Source of the DNA: Aurelia coerulea
Lineage: Eukaryota; Cnidaria; Scyphozoa; Semaeostomeae; Ulmaridae
Assembly (NCBI GenBank): GCA_039566865.1
Contig: CM076951.1
Coordinates: 19,105,484-19,169,483 of the forward strand
DNA length: 64,000 nt
Direction of reading: 5' to 3'
Under the pieces are notes generated by a model, which ran no database searches, was not told the DNA's origin, and was given only the letters and a program-made list of their open reading frames with translations. This document shows positions 33,815 to 45,150 of this stretch, one piece after another. The translations under genes and the position numbers were made by a program. Positions within the stretch are counted from its first letter, which is position 1, and each line of letters begins with the position of its first letter.

Positions 33815-34874
33815 ATTCGCTTTTTTGTGAGTAATGGTTTTCCATAAAGCTGTGTGTAAAACAACCTCGAGAACAACCAGAAAAGCGAACTGATTTCACA
33901 GAAGATGGTTGCCGGAATAAATATGATATCATACAGTTTTATGACGATATAAAGATTAGAAATGAATAACGTTGTGTAATCTGTGCACATAGGAATGTCA
34001 ATTTAGTGCAGTTAAAGAGACAGTTACATGGAAATTCCATATTGTGTTGTAAGAGATACGGCCATCTTGTAATGAATCGTTTTTATTCAAAGAAACAGCA
34101 CATGATTACTTTTTAAAGGATCAATATTTTTTAGCAAAAATTTTTAACGCAATTAAAGCTTTAAAAGTGCCTCCATTGTAATGCCACATTTTTAAAATGT
34201 GCCTCCGACCGGCGGTCGCGCGGTCGCGCACTTTTTCCAGCCCTGTTGCTGCATTCTCAATAAAAAATAAGCTGTTGTTGAAAAAGAGATAAATCAACAG
34301 CGAAATGAACCTAATCAAGAGATAAATCAACAGACAAATATACTAAGTACCCCCCCCTCCGGGTGTCAATGTTGATTTTTTTGACAGTTGAAGATCACTG
34401 ACTGCTAGCAATGAATATTACCCACTTTACCTCAAGCCTACCCATTTTACCCCCAGAGGACCAAATAAATTCAGTTTTATATATATTTGTTGTCTTCTAG
34501 AGTGTTTGACCAATATATTCTGTAAAGGGAAGAGCGTTTGTCAGTGTATGGAAAAATGTTTCATGAAAATATTTTCTTGTCTCAGCCTACTGTATGTATC
34601 ACACTATAACAAAATTGCATAGAATACAATCACCATTGCTTTGAACAAATCTAGATTATTATTTATTATGGTCCTTTGGAAATTATGACTTTGTCTCATG
34701 AGTATGTTATACTACATTCTACAAAAGTGCATTGATATATATGAGATAGTATCATCATTTTCCCAGGGTACAGTACAGTAAGTAATAATCTGATTTGTTT
34801 TAAGTAATTGTGATATTGTTACATCTAGTAAGGAAAACTGTGACATTCTTTAAAAAGAAAACGTTTTATTGCAG
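33815..34874. other. gene-free stretch / intron of helicase-like gene
   Basis: No domain-bearing frame. A C-rich segment GTACCCCCCCCTCCGGGTG at about 34347-34365 resembles one end of the MITE at 30993. The last part is presumably intron before the acceptor at 34874. No helicase motif I (Walker A) or DEAH box is found here. Confidence 0.4.
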
Positions 34875-35974
34875 GGGAATGGAAACATCTCAAAAAGGAG
34901 CTCCTTTTCGCAGATGGTATGGAATAGTTGGGGAAATAGTTTCATTGATGGATTCCTCAGTCAAGAAAGCTGCCTTCACTGCTACAGCATCAAAGGCTAC
35001 AAAAGCTTCTATTTTTGCTGTTCTAAATTTAAAACCGATAACAACATTTGTCATCGAGAGGAACCCAGTAAGAAGCAACCTTCTATTCCATGTCAGATAC
35101 ATAGGTAATGATATGAACTTGGAATGCATATTTTCTGAAATCATTCAAGAACTAAAAGATCAAAAGGAAAAATGTAAAAGAACAGTAATATTTGTCCAAA
35201 CCAGAAGCCAGACTGCTCTCATATGGAGAATGTTTACGATTCAGTTGAAGGAATATATATTTGAAGGCCTTGAAGAAAATCCACACAACAGATTGGCGGA
35301 AATGTACCATGCAGGTACTCCACAAAAAGTTAAAGATGTAATTCTTGAGAAGATGACCAGTTCTGAGAGCTGTCTCCGTGTCCTAATTTGCACATCTGCC
35401 TTTGGGATGGGGGTGGACTGTAAAGATGTAAATCGTATTGTCCACTTTGGTCCTACAAAAACCATTGAAGCTTATTTGCAAGAGTGCGGAAGAGGAGGCA
35501 GAGATGGTAAACCAAGTACCTGTTATCTGCTTTACAATGGACTACTACATGGCCACTGTCAAGATGATATCAAAAAGTTCATTGTTTCAAATGAGTGTCG
35601 AAGAAAGAAAATGTAAGAAATTTTTCCTGGAAAGAGGAATTCATCTTCCGTGGAATGTGCATGCTGTGACATACGCCTAAAAAAATGCCATTGTGAAACA
35701 CCTTGTGATGAGTTTCTGCAATTTAAAATGACAAGCAGAGAGAGTGCACTGCCTAATCTTGTGAGACATGTCTCTGAGGATCAGAGGGAACGTTTGAAAA
35801 TGGAACTTGAAAGCCTAAAGCACAGAACAAGGAGTAATGTTCTGTCATCTCTCAAGCCAGTATCCTGTCCCAGTGTTTTGCTAGAGTTTGGGCAAATCCA
35901 GGTTTGAGCAAGTTTTACAGAATTGCAACAACTTGTTTACATTGGATGATATTCTGTCAAAGGTAGAAATTTGG
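34875..35974 (+). pseudogene. RecQ-like helicase gene, left part
   Basis: After a TTTTATTGCAG acceptor the frame gives helicase motifs in order: AAFTATASKATKASIF (motif III), RTVIFVQTRSQTA (IV), VLICTSAFGMGVDCKDVNRI (V) and QECGRGGRDG (VI). A Cys cluster then resembles the RecQ zinc-binding region (ECACCDIRLKKCHCETPC). Three defects are seen. The N-terminal ATPase half is absent. A TAA stop (35614-35616) separates motif VI from the Cys cluster, which continues in the same frame. An extra G near 35901 shifts the frame, after which FEQVLQNCNNLFTLDDIL and SKVEIW lead to the insertion of the 8.7-kb element. Such RecQ-like genes are multicopy in cnidarians, as I recall. Confidence 0.75.
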
Positions 35975-36414
35975 TATGGGGTGCCAACACCGCCATAATT
36001 CAGCCCATTGTTTCAATGTAGAATGCAGCCTTGTTTGTTTTCATTGCGCCTCTCTATTAAAACATGGTGCCACTTTATTAAAACATGGTGCCTCTCTACT
36101 AAAACATGGTGCTTATTTATTAGAACATGGTGCCTCTCTATTAAAACATGGTGCTTATTTATTAGAACATGGTGCCTCTCCATTAAATATGGTGCCACTT
36201 TATTAAAACATGGTGCCTCTTTATTAAAACATGGTGCCTCTCTACTAAAACATGGTGCCCATTTATTAGAATATGGTGCCTTTCTGTTAAAACATAGTGC
36301 CTTTTCATTAAAACATGGTGCCCTTTTCATTAAAACATGGTGCCTAGTAGTTAAAACATGGTGCCCCCCATTTAAAATTTGCAGCAGACTGGGGCGAGAA
36401 GTCTGGTCACTACT
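35975..36414. repeat. left TIR with 21-bp minisatellite
   Basis: About 75 bp of unique terminal sequence, then roughly 15 copies of a 21-bp unit built on TTAAAACATGGTGCCTCTCT (36050-36370), then a unique inner block GCAGCAGACTGGGGCGAGAA. The whole is mirrored at 44231-44652. The 21-bp period (two helical turns) also produces spurious 7-residue repeat ORFs. Confidence 0.9.
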
Positions 36415-36556
36415 CGCTTCTGCGCAGCACGTTTTTGTGTTAGAGTAAATCGAGGCAAGATCACGGTGGGTTGAGCTGTCCGCTGTATGTTGCCTCCAAA
36501 AGCTTGGTTATTTCAAGAGCAGAGCAGAACTCGCATAAGATGTCAGGCTAGAACAA

Positions 36557-39500
36557 ATGGCAAAGGACCTAGTAGACGCAGCTCGCAGTCTCAGTAGAGC
36601 TGCTGAGCGTCTTGGTGTTGAATCACAACATGATCTAAGTAGGCCAGTGGCTGTGGCTGGACCTGATTTGACAAGGTCCTTAGGCCCATCAACGAGCAGG
36701 CAGGCGGTAGCGGCATCATCAAGGCCTATTAACACAAATGTGGAAATGAGTTCTCTCTTTCCTCATCATTTTTCAAGGCAACGAAGCACCAGAAAGCGCA
36801 AAGCAGCTGTGAAGAAAAGCAGGGAAATTGTTCGCCGTTTTGTTTGCCTCGCAGATAAGGACCAGATGGAGGCGCCCGATTCAGAAGAGCAGAGAGAGCT
36901 CTTGACTGCCGGATTGGGTGAGGCAAAATTGGCTGTTCCAGAAGATTTTGGGGAAAAGGACTTGCGAGAACTGCTGCTGGCTTCCTTCATCAAGCTAGAA
37001 AAAGCTGGAGGGTTCGAGCTAATGTATGCTGAGGCCAAGACAAGAGAACTTAAGTTGATTCCACCTGGCCCAAATGGGCTAACTGTAAAATACATTTTGA
37101 CATTTGTTGGTCAAGGTAAAATATATGTTAGACCCATACAACAGGATCTCTCACTGAGAAACAGCACAAGTCAGCTTATCAACACCAGTAACACAAGCAA
37201 AGAAAGATGCAAGATTTGTGATGTCCCAATTAATTTACGATATTTAAGAGATCATTATGCTACATGCACTGAACAAGGTGAGCTATATTGAGTATTTTGA
37301 AAAACTTTTCAGGAAAAAAACTCAACTCCTAAAAATGAAAAAAAATGGGTAGTTGTGTAATGTCTAAACGCTGGAAACTGAAACACCCAAAAGTGACAAT
37401 TTGAATAAAATGTTGGCACTGCCCGAGTACAGGTTTTTTTTATAAGAAACTTAGATCAGCACTTAGTACTAAAAGTTTCTTAATTTCGCATGAAAATTTC
37501 GGTGTTTTAGTAGTAAAAGTTTCTTAATTAGTTTCTTGTTTTTTGGGCCTAAAATTGCGGTATTGCTAGAAGTTGAGCCTTCTTCTCGAGAAAGGGCTTC
37601 CATTTTGCATTGACATTGTCATCAAGAAGAAGCCATGCACATCAAGGCAAAAATTTACCAATTTTGCAGTTAAAAGTCAAGAAAAGGCGAATTTACCTTT
37701 GTTAGAGAGACATAGAATAAGAGAGGCATACAGAAATAAAGTTTTAGAGTTTCTTAACTGTTCTTGAGCGTAGTACTAGAGTTTCTTAAATTTTTGGTCA
37801 TCGTAGTACTAGTTTCTTATAAACCAGTTTCTTAGAAAAAAAACGTGTAATGACACCCATCCCAGCTTTTTTAATGCAGAAAGGGCCAAAACTGAGAGAC
37901 TCGTATTTTTTACAAATTTTAATCTGTGAATAGGCATTCTAAACAAAATTAGGTCTACTGCTCACCATTAATTATGCTAATATGCCAATAATCACTCAAA
38001 ATCCTGCAATGGCATACAGTAAGGGCCCCATATTTAAGAAACCACTTAAAAGAAAGTTTTAGGCTTTAAGAAATTATTTGCCCCCCCCCCCCGCTCCCCC
38101 TACCAGCCCTGCAGGAAGGGGGTCGGGCCTGGGGGCTTAAGCCCCCAATAATTTTTAAAACAATGGTGTTACATCATAAGCATTAATTAGATGTATTGTT
38201 CTCTATTGTTTTAAGAACAATTGCCCCCCCCCAATCAGAAGCAGCTTCCTATAGCCCTGCCCTCTACCCCCTACTTATTAGAAAGCATTGAGGCTCATAC
38301 CCGAAGTGAAGTTTCTTGTATTTTGATCAACACTAAGTCCAGGTCTGATGGTCTGGGGAGTATTCCACCCTAAGATTTAACTGACCTTTACCTTATAGTT
38401 TAATTGGTGTTCTTAACAATATTTGATAACATACACATGGCTAATCTATCTATGAATAACCTTTTTCTGTTGTAACATATTTCTCCAGAACCTTCCAGAA
38501 AAGAAATTAGTAACTTAAGAAACTTTCAGCATAGAAAACAATTAAAAGTATCATAGATTTTAGAAAACTTTTAGTGTGAAGAAGTGGTTTCTTAAATGTG
38601 GTGCCTTTACCATACTGTTAGTGATTACATTCATTGCTCAAAATGAGTGTAAAGACTGTTGAGGAACTGTTTACAAGTACTGTCTGTGTAATTTTCACAG
38701 ATGGGTGTTGATGTTTGCTGAGAGTATCATCAGTGATTATTATCAAAATTTGGGTGATTGCATAATCGTTTTCAAGGTACTATTGCAATTTCAAATGCCT
38801 TTTCAGGAGTAAAATCATTATCAAATAACAGACATCCTGTTTGTTGGCTGTAAAAATTTTTAAAAGTACCTTTCTTTTCACTTTTGCAGATCCTTTCCAA
38901 GATGAGTTGGAACTTATACCTGCATTCCCGGCAAAGCCCAGTTTTGAAACCAGAACTGTAAAGCCTGCAAAAAAGCCCAGTTTTGAAACCAGAAATGTAA
39001 AGCCTACAACAAAGCCCAATCTTGTAACCAGTGATTTAAAGCCTTCAACAAAGGCCTATCAAGAATGTACAAGCCATTATGACAGCTACATTTCCTTGAT
39101 TGATGATGAGGATGAGGATCCTTTGTTCCTTGCTGCAGTAGAGGCTAGCATAGCTGAAGCAGAACAGCCCAGTGATTTTGCACAATCAACAGCTGAAAAT
39201 CTACTAAAAGAATTTATTTTGACAAACTTGATAGTTGGTGACGAAGAAGATAAGCAGCATGTTGTTATTTCCCGTAAGCACGTATTTCCATCTACAGTCC
39301 GTGCAATAAAAAGGTCAGCCTTTACTTTTATCAAACCCTTGATGGTAACATTTTCTGGAGAGGAGGCTGTTGATACTGGTGGGCCAAAAAGAGAGTTTTT
39401 ACGGCTTTTGATGATGGAAGTTGGGAGGTCTTCAATTTTCAATGGTTCATGGCTTTCCCATGATGTCTCTTTGCTTTGCACAAAGCAGTATCATCTTGCA

Positions 39501-40298
39501 GGCCAGCTCATAGCATGGAGCATTCTTCAAGGAGGACCTGGACCACAGTGCTTGTCGTTAGATTTATTTAAGCTGTTGATTGATGTCAAAGCAGACAGAA
39601 AGGTCCTTCTTGATTTATGCTTGGAAGGAGAGTTGAAGGAAATAATCCAGGACCTTGAAAACTGTAGTGAGAATGAATTTGAGGATACCATTGACAAACA
39701 TGCTGATGCCATTGCAAAGTATGGCTACACCAAAGTATACAGGGTAAAATTTCAGGAGAAAGATGAAGTAGCTGACTGCCTTCTAAAGAATAATTTCATT
39801 TTTTCTGTTCATGCAGAAATTCAGCAGCTTAAAGAGGGTATGAATACAATTGGAAAGTTTGGTGACCTAGTTTTTGGTAATGTCAGTTTATTTTCTGCAG
39901 TTCTTGGCAACAAAACAGATAACCTGACATATTCAACATTCAAGAGAAATTACATTATCAACTTCTCAGAGTCTTGGTCAAACAAGAGGAATGAAGAAGA
40001 TAAAACCATGTACAGCTTTGAAGTTTTCACTCAAGATCTTCATGACAAACAAGTGCAAGAATTCACACTAAAGGATCTCCTTGTTTTCGTCACTGGAGCT
40101 GACAGAATTCCCCCACTTGGCGTTGAGTCACCCATAAAAAGTGAGTTCTATGATGCAATGGAGTGTCCAGGACGCCTCCCGTGGTCCTCTACCTTCTCCC
40201 CAGCCTTGTTTTTGCCAAGAGGAAAAGAAGATCCAGAAGAATTAAAAGAGATGATGAAGCAAGTGCTGAGTAACTGTCATGGGTTTGGTAAGGTGTGA
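36557..40298 (+). CDS. UBZ-UIM-HECT-like protein (G2E3-like E3 ligase candidate)
   Basis: Two exons: 36557-37277 (ATG, ending CAAG before GTGAGC) and 38890-40298 (after TTTTGCAG). Phase 1 joins exactly, giving 709 residues. A UBZ-like finger CKICDVPINLRYLRDHYATC is at 218-237. Three short KPSFETRxVKP-type repeats are at about 256-296 and a UIM-like helix EDPLFLAAVEASIAEAE at about 315-331. The HECT-like region from ~341 to the end includes TFSGEEAVDTGGPKREFLRL and the C-terminal SNCHGFGKV. HECT ligases take ubiquitin on a Cys in a T-C motif before the last strand; here the aligned word is WSSTFSPALFLP, with Phe676 (40194-40196) at that position. The fold looks preserved but catalysis doubtful. 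It is convergent with the integrase gene. The 1.6-kb intron is inflated by two MITEs. Similar G2E3-like genes are highly multicopy in corals and fish, consistent with transposon carriage. Confidence 0.8.
37430..37847. mobile_element. TA-flanked MITE in the HECT-gene intron
   Basis: Ends CAGGTTTTTTTTATAAGAAA and the reverse complement of CACGTTTTTTTTCTAAGAAA are flanked by TA (37428-37429, 37848-37849). Inside, AGTTTCTTA recurs several times. 418 bp, non-coding. Confidence 0.65.
38017..38612. mobile_element. TA-flanked MITE in the HECT-gene intron
   Basis: Inverted ends CAGTAAGGGCCCCATATTTA (then AGAAACCACTT) and the matching right end AAGTGGTTTCTTAAATGTGG lie between TA dinucleotides (38015-38016, 38613-38614). 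596 bp. It includes C-rich runs at about 38080-38100 and 38224-38232. Confidence 0.75.
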
Positions 40299-42727
40299 AA
40301 GGTGGATGCTTAAATTGAATACTGGAAAACTTTTTTTAGTTTTTAATGACTGACATTTTGTTCATATCATTTGCTGACCACTGCAATCATTTTAGGTTTG
40401 CTGACTAAAAGCAAAGTTTACAAACTTTTTCGTTAAATTTGTTTGGTTATAAGTTGTGTTTTTGTAACGCTTAATACTAGAGTATGGGGGACTCAATCAT
40501 GGGTACACATGGTACACTAGATTTTATCAGGGAGCCAATTCTTGAGTGCTAGGAGAAGTCAAACACAAGATTTATAGCATTTGAATATTGATGAAAAACT
40601 ACTTCTAAACTTTCTATTATGCGTGTACCTTAGATTTATGGAAATGTCCCACCTTTTTTGGCCAGAGAAAGTTGGTGAGATATAAAGTAATTCCGCATGT
40701 GTTGTCCATTGCTTAAATAAGTTATTTGTCATTTGTTTTTACCACATGCAGTACAAGCCTTATGTGCATGATCATGACCAAGGTTCTCAAGAATCCTCAG
40801 GAATTATCAATAATTTTTTGAAAACCTTTCATTGGTACAAAAGCACAGGTGCAGGAGGCAGGGTGGCTGGGGGGGGGGACTACAGCCACTAACTTTGGAA
40901 AGATTTTGCAAAAATTGGCCACAATCGAGCAGGAAGCCGCATCAAGTCGAGCAAGATTTTTGTAAACAATGCATTTTTTTATCAGGCAGCTCCCCTAAAT
41001 TTTATCTCCGCGCACACTTCTGTATGAATGGCAACAATTCTCAAGAAAGAACAAATTTTGTTGAACATTTTTAAAGCTCTTCAGCAGGAAATCAGTTTTA
41101 TTGTGAATGAGGCCTATACTGCATTGTAAAATCTTTGCATCTGCGCCATAGGTGATGCATTTTTAGATAAGGATGTATTTTTGGAAGAAATGTTAGAACC
41201 TGTTTACAAAAGCTCCAACCTTCAAAATTTCCAAAGTTTTCATGCACGATTTGAAAGTAAATAGCAATAAGAAACTTTGTTGAACAGAGCAACCCATCAA
41301 ATACCGCAAACATACACGGTGCCTTCATTCAACATAATTCATTATGCCATGTCAAGTCCCCAGGGGGGGTACTCCCTAACTTTCAATTCTGGGGGTCCAT
41401 GCCACTATTTCTTTGCTGTCCCCTAAATATTGAGTCTAATGTTTTGGAGACCCCAAATATTGAGTCTAATGTTTTGGAGACCCCACATATTTATATATAT
41501 TTCTGGGGCCCCTAAAATGTTTTTGAATGATTTCAATTTGAGCTTCTTGGTCTTTCTCAGTTTTATTGGTCATTGGATAGGTTGGTAATGAACTGCACCA
41601 AACTGCACGATTTTGCCTTTCTTCAGATTTGTTTACCCCAATTATCGAATTTTTGTCCATGTTGTAATTCACAGACCCTAAATATTGATTTAACGTAAAA
41701 TTTCGGACCTCAAATATTGGCACGGACCCCCGTATTGAAGGTCAATGGTACCCCCCTAGGGTCAAGTTTCATTGCTAGATTCGTGTTGGGAGGTTGTCCT
41801 GTAGCAATTAGGAATTTAGAGCAAAATTAAACTGCGGGTGGACCAGAAAAAGTTCCCATTTTATCCACACAAGGCCAATTTTAAAAGTTGATTTGTTAAT
41901 CGCAAGCCAAATCCCGTATTGTACCTGCAATATTTCCAATAGGTAATCATTGCATCAAAAGTTATTGGTCTAGTACTAACGACAGACAGTAGGCACATTT
42001 TGTGAAGACTTGAAAGAGCAAAGAAATGTTACTGTATATATCATTTGCTGAAATAATAAAAAAGAAAGGTTTTTGAATTGATAACAAACATTATTGTGCG
42101 GAAGCATCAAAGGATTGCTGACTTACCTTTGCTTATTTCGAAAGTAATCTTACTGGCCTCTTCATTTACAATAGGATGAATTTTCAAGAAAGCGCTTTAT
42201 CTTAGGAAGTACCCCTCCGAATTAACCAAGATTCGCCAAATACATTTCAGCTGTAAGCTAAAGATGAAGACATGAACTTAAAAATTTGCCTATTTCACGA
42301 TTTATTGTGGCCTGTCGAAAGCGGAACTTTCCTATGGCGCCTGCTCTTAAAAATTTCAAGTTTTTCCTGCGTCTTGGGGATATGTTTTTGATTTTATATA
42401 TCTTTGATGAACATATCTTTCTGCCTATAAGTAGGGCATGTAGCACAAGAAAGCTACCGTGTGAAAACTCTCTGAAATAGAATAGCTGTTAACCGGGCTG
42501 ATTGAGTTTAAAACCGTCAAAGTTATCAGGAATCTTGCCGGAAGCTTGATACTCGATTTCAAAAACAGAGGTACACAAGTTCGTTGTAGTTTGTTGTAGT
42601 ACTAGCAAACCCATCGATTTTGAGCTCTTCGACAGTACGGAAAGATTTACAGTTACGTTTGTATGACTATAATATAACATTTGTTCTGTTCATGAGCTGC
42701 AAGTTTGTTTCATTCTATTATTTACTT
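40299..42727. other. gene-free spacer between convergent genes of the 8.7-kb element
   Basis: It contains the hAT-like MITE at 41359-41760 and a G run near 40871. No other domain-bearing frame; it presumably holds both 3' UTRs and polyadenylation sites. Confidence 0.5.
41359..41760. mobile_element. hAT-like MITE, GGGGGGTACTCC family
   Basis: Begins CCCCAGGGGGGGTACTCCCT and ends GGTACCCCCCTAGG. It is flanked by GTCAAGT (41352-41358 and 41761-41767), 7 of 8 bases if one further base is included. The interior is rich in CCCCAAATATTG words. Homologous to 59900-60320. Confidence 0.8.
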
Positions 42728-44176
42728 CTACTGCGTGTTGTTATCTTCAGCAAAGTTACAGGCATACCTCTTTACAAATCTGTAAAATGCAACACTTTCA
42801 GCAGCCGATGCATTAACTGAATATTGGGCTCTTGTCACCTGTGTTGCCAATTCAGCCAACTGCATCTCGGTAAGAATGCATTTAGTTGGTGGTGCGTCAA
42901 CCATTCCATCACTTTCTGTGCTAGCAGGACCATTCCAATCTATCCCGTAATCGTCAGCTACTAACATATGAATGGCCATACTTGGATTGTCAAATCTTCC
43001 AGTTGTCCACAGCTGGAGAGGTGACATGTTGCGTTGAGAGCTCGGTGGATGTCTCATCCAAGCTTGAATCCATTCGTTCAAACGATAGTTGATGATTTGA
43101 AGAAAGCAGTATTGGAGGCACCACAGATCGACTTCATGCACAGGATCCAAAATGCCAACGTCTTCCATCATGTAGAATAGGTCATAGAAATACTGCAGTA
43201 CGTCTTTGAAAACATCTCGCCACAAACGTTCTATCCTTTGATTGTGCACGCTTCTTCCTACCAGTGCAGAGTTACGACCAGCTCCTCTTCTTTCTATCAT
43301 AAATCTAACCACATCAACATTTTCCCCTCCCATGTCACATCGCACTCTCGATGGTAAGCCCCACCTATTTACTGCACGGGTGAAAAAACGTAGCACAGTT
43401 GACGCTTTGTTATTTGTTGCACATTGAAGGTACATCGGCAGACGACTGTAACCATCCACACAGCCATGAATAACAAAACGCCAGCGTATTAGTTTATGAA
43501 AGCCATTGAAGTGCCATAAACTTAGTGGGCTTGAAACTGAATACGTTCGCCTTCTGATTGCAGTGCACCTTCGAAGCGCAACACCAACAGGATCAACTCT
43601 CTGTAGTGAATCCCTTATTCGCTGTCTCCGCACTCTGATGCCCTTTGCTGCGAGGTAACCAAATAAATTTTTTGAGCCACAGTTTGGATTGAAATGTTTA
43701 ATTTCATTCACGACTTCGTCCAAGTCAGCATCAGTTATTACGCTGTACGACTGTGCTGATATGCCATATAGCGCAAGACGTCTTTCGACTGTTCTCTTGG
43801 ACACACGAAGAAGGCTCTTCATCTGTGTTGCATTAAATCCCAAATCAACCAAAGATTGAAGTTGCTCCTTACTGATGTCATATGACGGTCGCCCTGGATT
43901 CCCATTCATTGATTGTCCCAATCTTGTGGATCCATTACAAGCCTGTTCAATCATCTTTCTAGCCATCAAGATATCTTCATACACCTGGTCTGGCACTTTC
44001 GAAACTGAGTCCAATGTAGTAACAGATTGCAGCACACAGTCCACTTCAAAGAGAAGTTCTGAGATGCTGTCCGCCGCTTGACTACCTTGTAGCTCCATGC
44101 TGATATTCAAAATCTTGCCAACAATATTTCCCTTCAGTGCTTGTACTTCTGAAGGTATTCCCAACGGTGCAGCCAT
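42728..44176 (-). CDS. integrase-type DDE recombinase
   Basis: An intact 482-codon ORF. The upstream in-frame extension is only TIR minisatellite, so the ATG at 44176 (AATATGGCTGCACC) is preferred. It has an N-terminal helical region, then a helix-turn-helix-like part ([30 protein letters not shown]). The integrase core follows with [25 protein letters not shown] (Asp281) and [13 protein letters not shown] (Glu316), 34 residues between the two acids. The expected first catalytic Asp in the W-H-x-D-G word reads WHFNG, with Asn224 (codon AAT at 43507-43505). [10 protein letters not shown] lies near the C-terminal end. This matches a large multicopy integrase family of fish and cnidarians that I recall. 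It is presumably the mobility enzyme of the 8.7-kb element, but this copy may be inactive. Confidence 0.85.
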   Translation of the reverse strand: MAAPLGIPSEVQALKGNIVGKILNISMELQGSQAADSISELLFEVDCVLQSVTTLDSVSKVPDQVYEDILMARKMIEQACNGSTRLGQSMNGNPGRPSYDISKEQLQSLVDLGFNATQMKSLLRVSKRTVERRLALYGISAQSYSVITDADLDEVVNEIKHFNPNCGSKNLFGYLAAKGIRVRRQRIRDSLQRVDPVGVALRRCTAIRRRTYSVSSPLSLWHFNGFHKLIRWRFVIHGCVDGYSRLPMYLQCATNNKASTVLRFFTRAVNRWGLPSRVRCDMGGENVDVVRFMIERRGAGRNSALVGRSVHNQRIERLWRDVFKDVLQYFYDLFYMMEDVGILDPVHEVDLWCLQYCFLQIINYRLNEWIQAWMRHPPSSQRNMSPLQLWTTGRFDNPSMAIHMLVADDYGIDWNGPASTESDGMVDAPPTKCILTEMQLAELATQVTRAQYSVNASAAESVAFYRFVKRYACNFAEDNNTQ

Positions 44177-44230
44177 ATTGATATGAAAGAGCAAGCAAAT
44201 GGTACTTAGGCCCACCATATGCGTTATGTA

Positions 44231-44652
44231 CCAGACTCTTCTCGCCCCAATCTGCTGCATATTTTTAGTAGAGAGGCACCATGTTTTAATAGAGAGGCGC
44301 CATGTTTTAATAGAGAGGCACCATGTTTTAATAGAGAGGCACCATGTTTTAATAGAGAGGCACCATGTTTCAATAAAGTGGCACCATGTTTTAGTAGAGA
44401 GGCACCATGTTTTAATAGAGAGGCACCATGTTTTAATAAAGTGGCACCATTTTTTAATAGAGAGGCACCATGCCACCATGTTTTAATAGAGAGGCACCAT
44501 GTTTTAATAAAGTGGCACCATGTTTTAATAGAGAGGCACCATGTTTTAATAGTGAGGCACCATGTTTTAATAGAGAGGCGCCATGAAAACAAACAATGCT
44601 GCATTCTACATCGAAACAATGGGCTGAATTTTGGCGGTGTTGGCACCCCATA
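44231..44652. repeat. right TIR with 21-bp minisatellite
   Basis: Mirror of 35975-36414: inner block CTTCTCGCCCCAATCTGCTG, about 15 copies of GAGAGGCACCATGTTTTAAT, and a unique outer 70 bp. Unit order and count differ slightly between arms, including a disrupted unit at about 44470. Confidence 0.9.
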
Positions 44653-44970
44653 ATTTGGAGAATGGCTCATGCAAGATTTATCCTGAACATTCTTCAGATA
44701 GTTTTTGAAGACATTGATGATGATATAAACCTTAATGATAATTCAATGACAAATATTGTTTTTGACTCAGAAGAAGAACTAGATGATGAATGGATGGAGA
44801 TAAGGGATGATCCCAACTGCACATTGCTGGAAAATACAACAATTTTAGAAGAACTTGATGAAGCTATGGAAAATCTAGATCAATCAGGTCCTCTCGATCA
44901 GTCTTTAAGATGTTTTGTGGACTATGACAAAGCAAAGCCAGATATAACTGAAGATGATCCAATGACTTGA
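44653..44970 (+). pseudogene. RecQ-like helicase gene, C-terminal part
   Basis: Resumes the helicase frame after the insertion (WRMAHARFILNILQIVF), followed by a strongly acidic tail (DIDDDINLNDNS, EEELDDEWMEIRDD) and a TGA at 44968-44970. The downstream half alone would look like an orphan ORF; its meaning comes from the frame match with VEIW at 35965. It shows no further damage. Confidence 0.75.
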
Positions 44971-45119
44971 GATTGCACAGGGTACCTGAAAATATACCTG
45001 ATGAAAATCTATGAACAGTAAATACTAACTTCAAGTTTACCCTTAGTCACCTAATTTTTGATTACAAAGTCCAACTTTGTAATCTAAGAGGGGGCTCCAG
45101 GTCAGTCAGAAAGTCAGAA

Positions 45120-45150
<31 letters not shown>

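Larger units (their letters stand above)
35975..44652. mobile_element. 8,678-bp integrase + HECT DNA transposon
   Basis: Termini are TATGGGGTGCCAACACCGCC at the left and its exact reverse complement at the right, flanked by ATTTGG on both sides (35969-35974 and 44653-44658). The flanking helicase frame reads VEI-W before and I-W-RMAHA after the element, so removing the element plus one ATTTGG recreates one continuous frame. This independently confirms a 6-bp target duplication. Inside are ~430-bp inverted repeats with minisatellites, a plus-strand HECT-type gene (36557-40298), a minus-strand integrase gene (44176-42728) and three secondary MITEs. A 6-bp duplication suits an integrase-type enzyme. 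I do not recognise a named superfamily with exactly this gene pair. Confidence 0.9.

Noticed and set aside
36008..36448. 146-codon ORF with 7-residue repeats, and its counterparts at 44219-44670
   Set aside because: Frames are produced by the 21-bp minisatellite, which is open in several frames on both strands.
38841..38889. Independent start for the HECT ORF
   Set aside because: A TTTTGCAG acceptor at 38889 and exact phase with the donor at 37278 show it is exon 2.
41466..41723. 85-codon minus-strand ORF
   Set aside because: It lies wholly within a non-coding hAT-like MITE.
44177..44479. Upstream extension of the integrase ORF
   Set aside because: It is in-frame minisatellite from the TIR. 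The ATG at 44176 has a better context and begins the protein-like sequence.
35975..44652. TA or AT 2-bp duplication for the 8.7-kb element
   Set aside because: The helicase frame and the ATTTGG direct repeat fix a 6-bp duplication, with TATGGGG as the terminus.
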